Assembly (NCBI RefSeq): GCF_004570975.1
Contig: NZ_SPPC01000006.1
Coordinates: 186,001-250,000 of the forward strand
DNA: 64,000 nt
Source: Barnesiella sp. WM24
GTDB lineage: Bacteria > Bacteroidota > Bacteroidia > Bacteroidales > Muribaculaceae
Reading direction: 5' to 3'
This document shows positions 62,896 to 64,000 of this stretch, piece by piece. The notes below the pieces were generated by a model that saw only the letters and a program-made list of their open reading frames with translations, was not told where the DNA came from and searched no databases. Each line of letters opens with the position of its first letter. The first letter of the stretch is position 1. A program made the position numbers and the translations under genes.

Positions 62896-64000
62896 TTCTT
62901 ATATCGGTTGTAATAGTGATGAGACGGTTGATTTTAGTAATGCACATGGCTATTATTCCATCGTCGGCAAAGATGCCGTTGAAAATGTCACACGCCACGA
63001 CTCCGAGTGAAGTCATCAGCATGGCGCCGGTGAAGTCGAGGTCTATGTTGAAGCGTATATAGACGAGTGCCCCGCATGTTATCATAAGATAAAGGGCGGC
63101 AATCTGAATGAATCGTACGGTGATGTCGCCGAGGGTGCTTTCGGCGAGTAAAAGGCTTATCAGCACGACTAAGTAACATGCGGCAGCCGCAATCAGCCAG
63201 CTTTCAACAGCTGAGAGCCGGCGCGTGAAGTCGCCGTCGAGCATTGTCGCCGCCGAGTGGGCGTGTATGATTGCCCCGGGAGTGAAATTGTCAAGCGGGG
63301 TTGAGTGGAGGTCGCCCGCGTCATTGACTTTTCCAATGATTACGATTTTCCCTTCGATTAATTCAGGGTATTCAAGTATCTCGTCGGGATATATCGTCTC
63401 AAATTCGTAGGAGGCAAATCGCAGCGACTCGCTTTTGCCGCCGCGTGCCTTTACCTTTGCCGCGATGTCGGGCGCGGCTTTTTCGATAAGAGCGAGGGTG
63501 AGCGAGGGTATGTAGCCGCCCCCTTGTGCCGGGAACGAGGGCATGAATTCCCTTACCGTGAACCGCGCTTCTTTATCGCCCTCGATATTGACGGCTGCAA
63601 ATGTAGCGTCGTCGGGAGCGAAACGGTCATAGTAAGATGTGTGGACCGCCGTGTAGGTACCGTCGCCGGTTTCCTCAGCGACTACCGGCATTACAAGCCG
63701 CGGGCAGGAGGCGATAGCTGAGGCGAGGGGGTCGTAAACTGTGTCGCGGGGTGTGGAAAACGCTATGTCAAGCCCTATTGCCGCAGGATTGCAGAAGTCT
63801 ACATCTTCAATCGTGGCGGCGATTTCGCGCCGGTTGCACCGGTCGACGGCGACCACCACTACCGACGGGTGGAGATTTTTTACGGCGCGGTCATTGGCGA
63901 CAAGGGTGTAGAAGTCGCTGAACCGGAAGTCGGCGGCTTTCTCCATAGGCGCGAAAAAGGAGACCGACATCAGGTCGTAGACAGCAATCCATGAAATCAG
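62816..64000 (-). CDS. CHASE2 sensor protein, 5' end outside the window
   Basis: At least 394 residues; the frame is open to base 64000, so the ATG at 63970 is probably not the start. A CHASE2 extracytoplasmic sensor domain fills the N-terminal part (VVVVAVDRCNRREIA, AAIGLDIAFSTP, EGKIVIIGKVNDAGDLHSTP, IHAHSAATMLDG), followed by three membrane helices (about 255-325). The tail is only about 45 residues and there is no kinase, cyclase or GGDEF output. Signalling therefore must run through partners. The rest of the operon (FecR-like and two membrane proteins) follows on the same strand. Confidence 0.85.
   Translation of the reverse strand: MISWIAVYDLMSVSFFAPMEKAADFRFSDFYTLVANDRAVKNLHPSVVVVAVDRCNRREIAATIEDVDFCNPAAIGLDIAFSTPRDTVYDPLASAIASCPRLVMPVVAEETGDGTYTAVHTSYYDRFAPDDATFAAVNIEGDKEARFTVREFMPSFPAQGGGYIPSLTLALIEKAAPDIAAKVKARGGKSESLRFASYEFETIYPDEILEYPELIEGKIVIIGKVNDAGDLHSTPLDNFTPGAIIHAHSAATMLDGDFTRRLSAVESWLIAAAACYLVVLISLLLAESTLGDITVRFIQIAALYLMITCGALVYIRFNIDLDFTGAMLMTSLGVVACDIFNGIFADDGIIAMCITKINRLITITTDIRNEIYAKCSFKNLFRNSADDDSDVTLS

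Noticed and set aside
1-64000. tRNA and rRNA genes
   Set aside because: I looked through the intergenic stretches and saw no cloverleaf-like or rRNA-like sequence.

Overview
The window looks like a chromosomal segment of a Bacteroidales bacterium, most likely a gut Muribaculaceae (S24-7) relative. This rests on gene content (fused SecDF, a Bacteroidetes-order dcw cluster, PCMD, BspA-like LRR and GH43 secreted proteins, WbqC, a dapB-lepB-wbqC run), on meso-DAP type MurE, and on many intergenic promoters of the Bacteroidetes type (TTTG, about 20 nt, TAnnTTTG). No rRNA, tRNA, integrase, transposase or CRISPR array was recognised.

Layout. 0-7.5 kb is accessory: an unknown gene, a radical SAM/SPASM enzyme paired with its lipoprotein (rSAM/lipoprotein system), and directly upstream on the same strand a 538-residue protein in which an ECF sigma factor, one membrane helix, a Pro/Glu-rich linker and a C-terminal outer-membrane beta-barrel are one polypeptide. 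Then come a 55-residue helical protein, a secreted GH43 glycosidase and an AT-rich PH-domain membrane protein. 7.6-20.3 kb is mostly housekeeping (serS, yqeY, a ferredoxin-type membrane protein, thyA-folA, era, slyD, mgtE, rsmA, bcp, frr, pyrH), interrupted at 13.4-14.7 kb by a tiny hydrophobic peptide gene with its own promoter and by two unknown genes. 20.3-21.4 kb is a gene-free array of REP/BIME-like palindromic repeats; one more repeat arm lies alone after the GH43 gene. 21.6-32.6 kb holds secDF, secreted proteins (one with a frameshift beside an eight-G tract), a polysaccharide deacetylase, wbqC-lepB-dapB and an Ala/Lys-rich lipoprotein.

32.7-47.8 kb is the division and cell-wall cluster on the minus strand, transcribed rsmH-ftsL-ftsI-murE-mraY-murD-ftsW-murG-murC-ftsQ-ftsA-ftsZ, nearly gapless, with no mraZ in front. 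48-54 kb: a sirtuin lacking all cysteines, a secreted protein, a histidine kinase, a HAD phosphatase, a thioesterase and a mannose-1-phosphate guanylyltransferase. 54-58 kb: a 1166-residue BspA-like LRR surface protein behind a long structured leader. 58-64 kb: a nested palindromic repeat, an ABC-F protein, and a minus-strand operon of two unknown membrane proteins, a FecR-like protein and a CHASE2 protein that runs off the right end.

The most unusual items are the sigma-factor/beta-barrel fusion beside the rSAM/lipoprotein pair, the palindromic repeat array, the structured leader before the LRR protein, the putative small hydrophobic peptide unit, and the CHASE2/FecR operon without a visible output domain.
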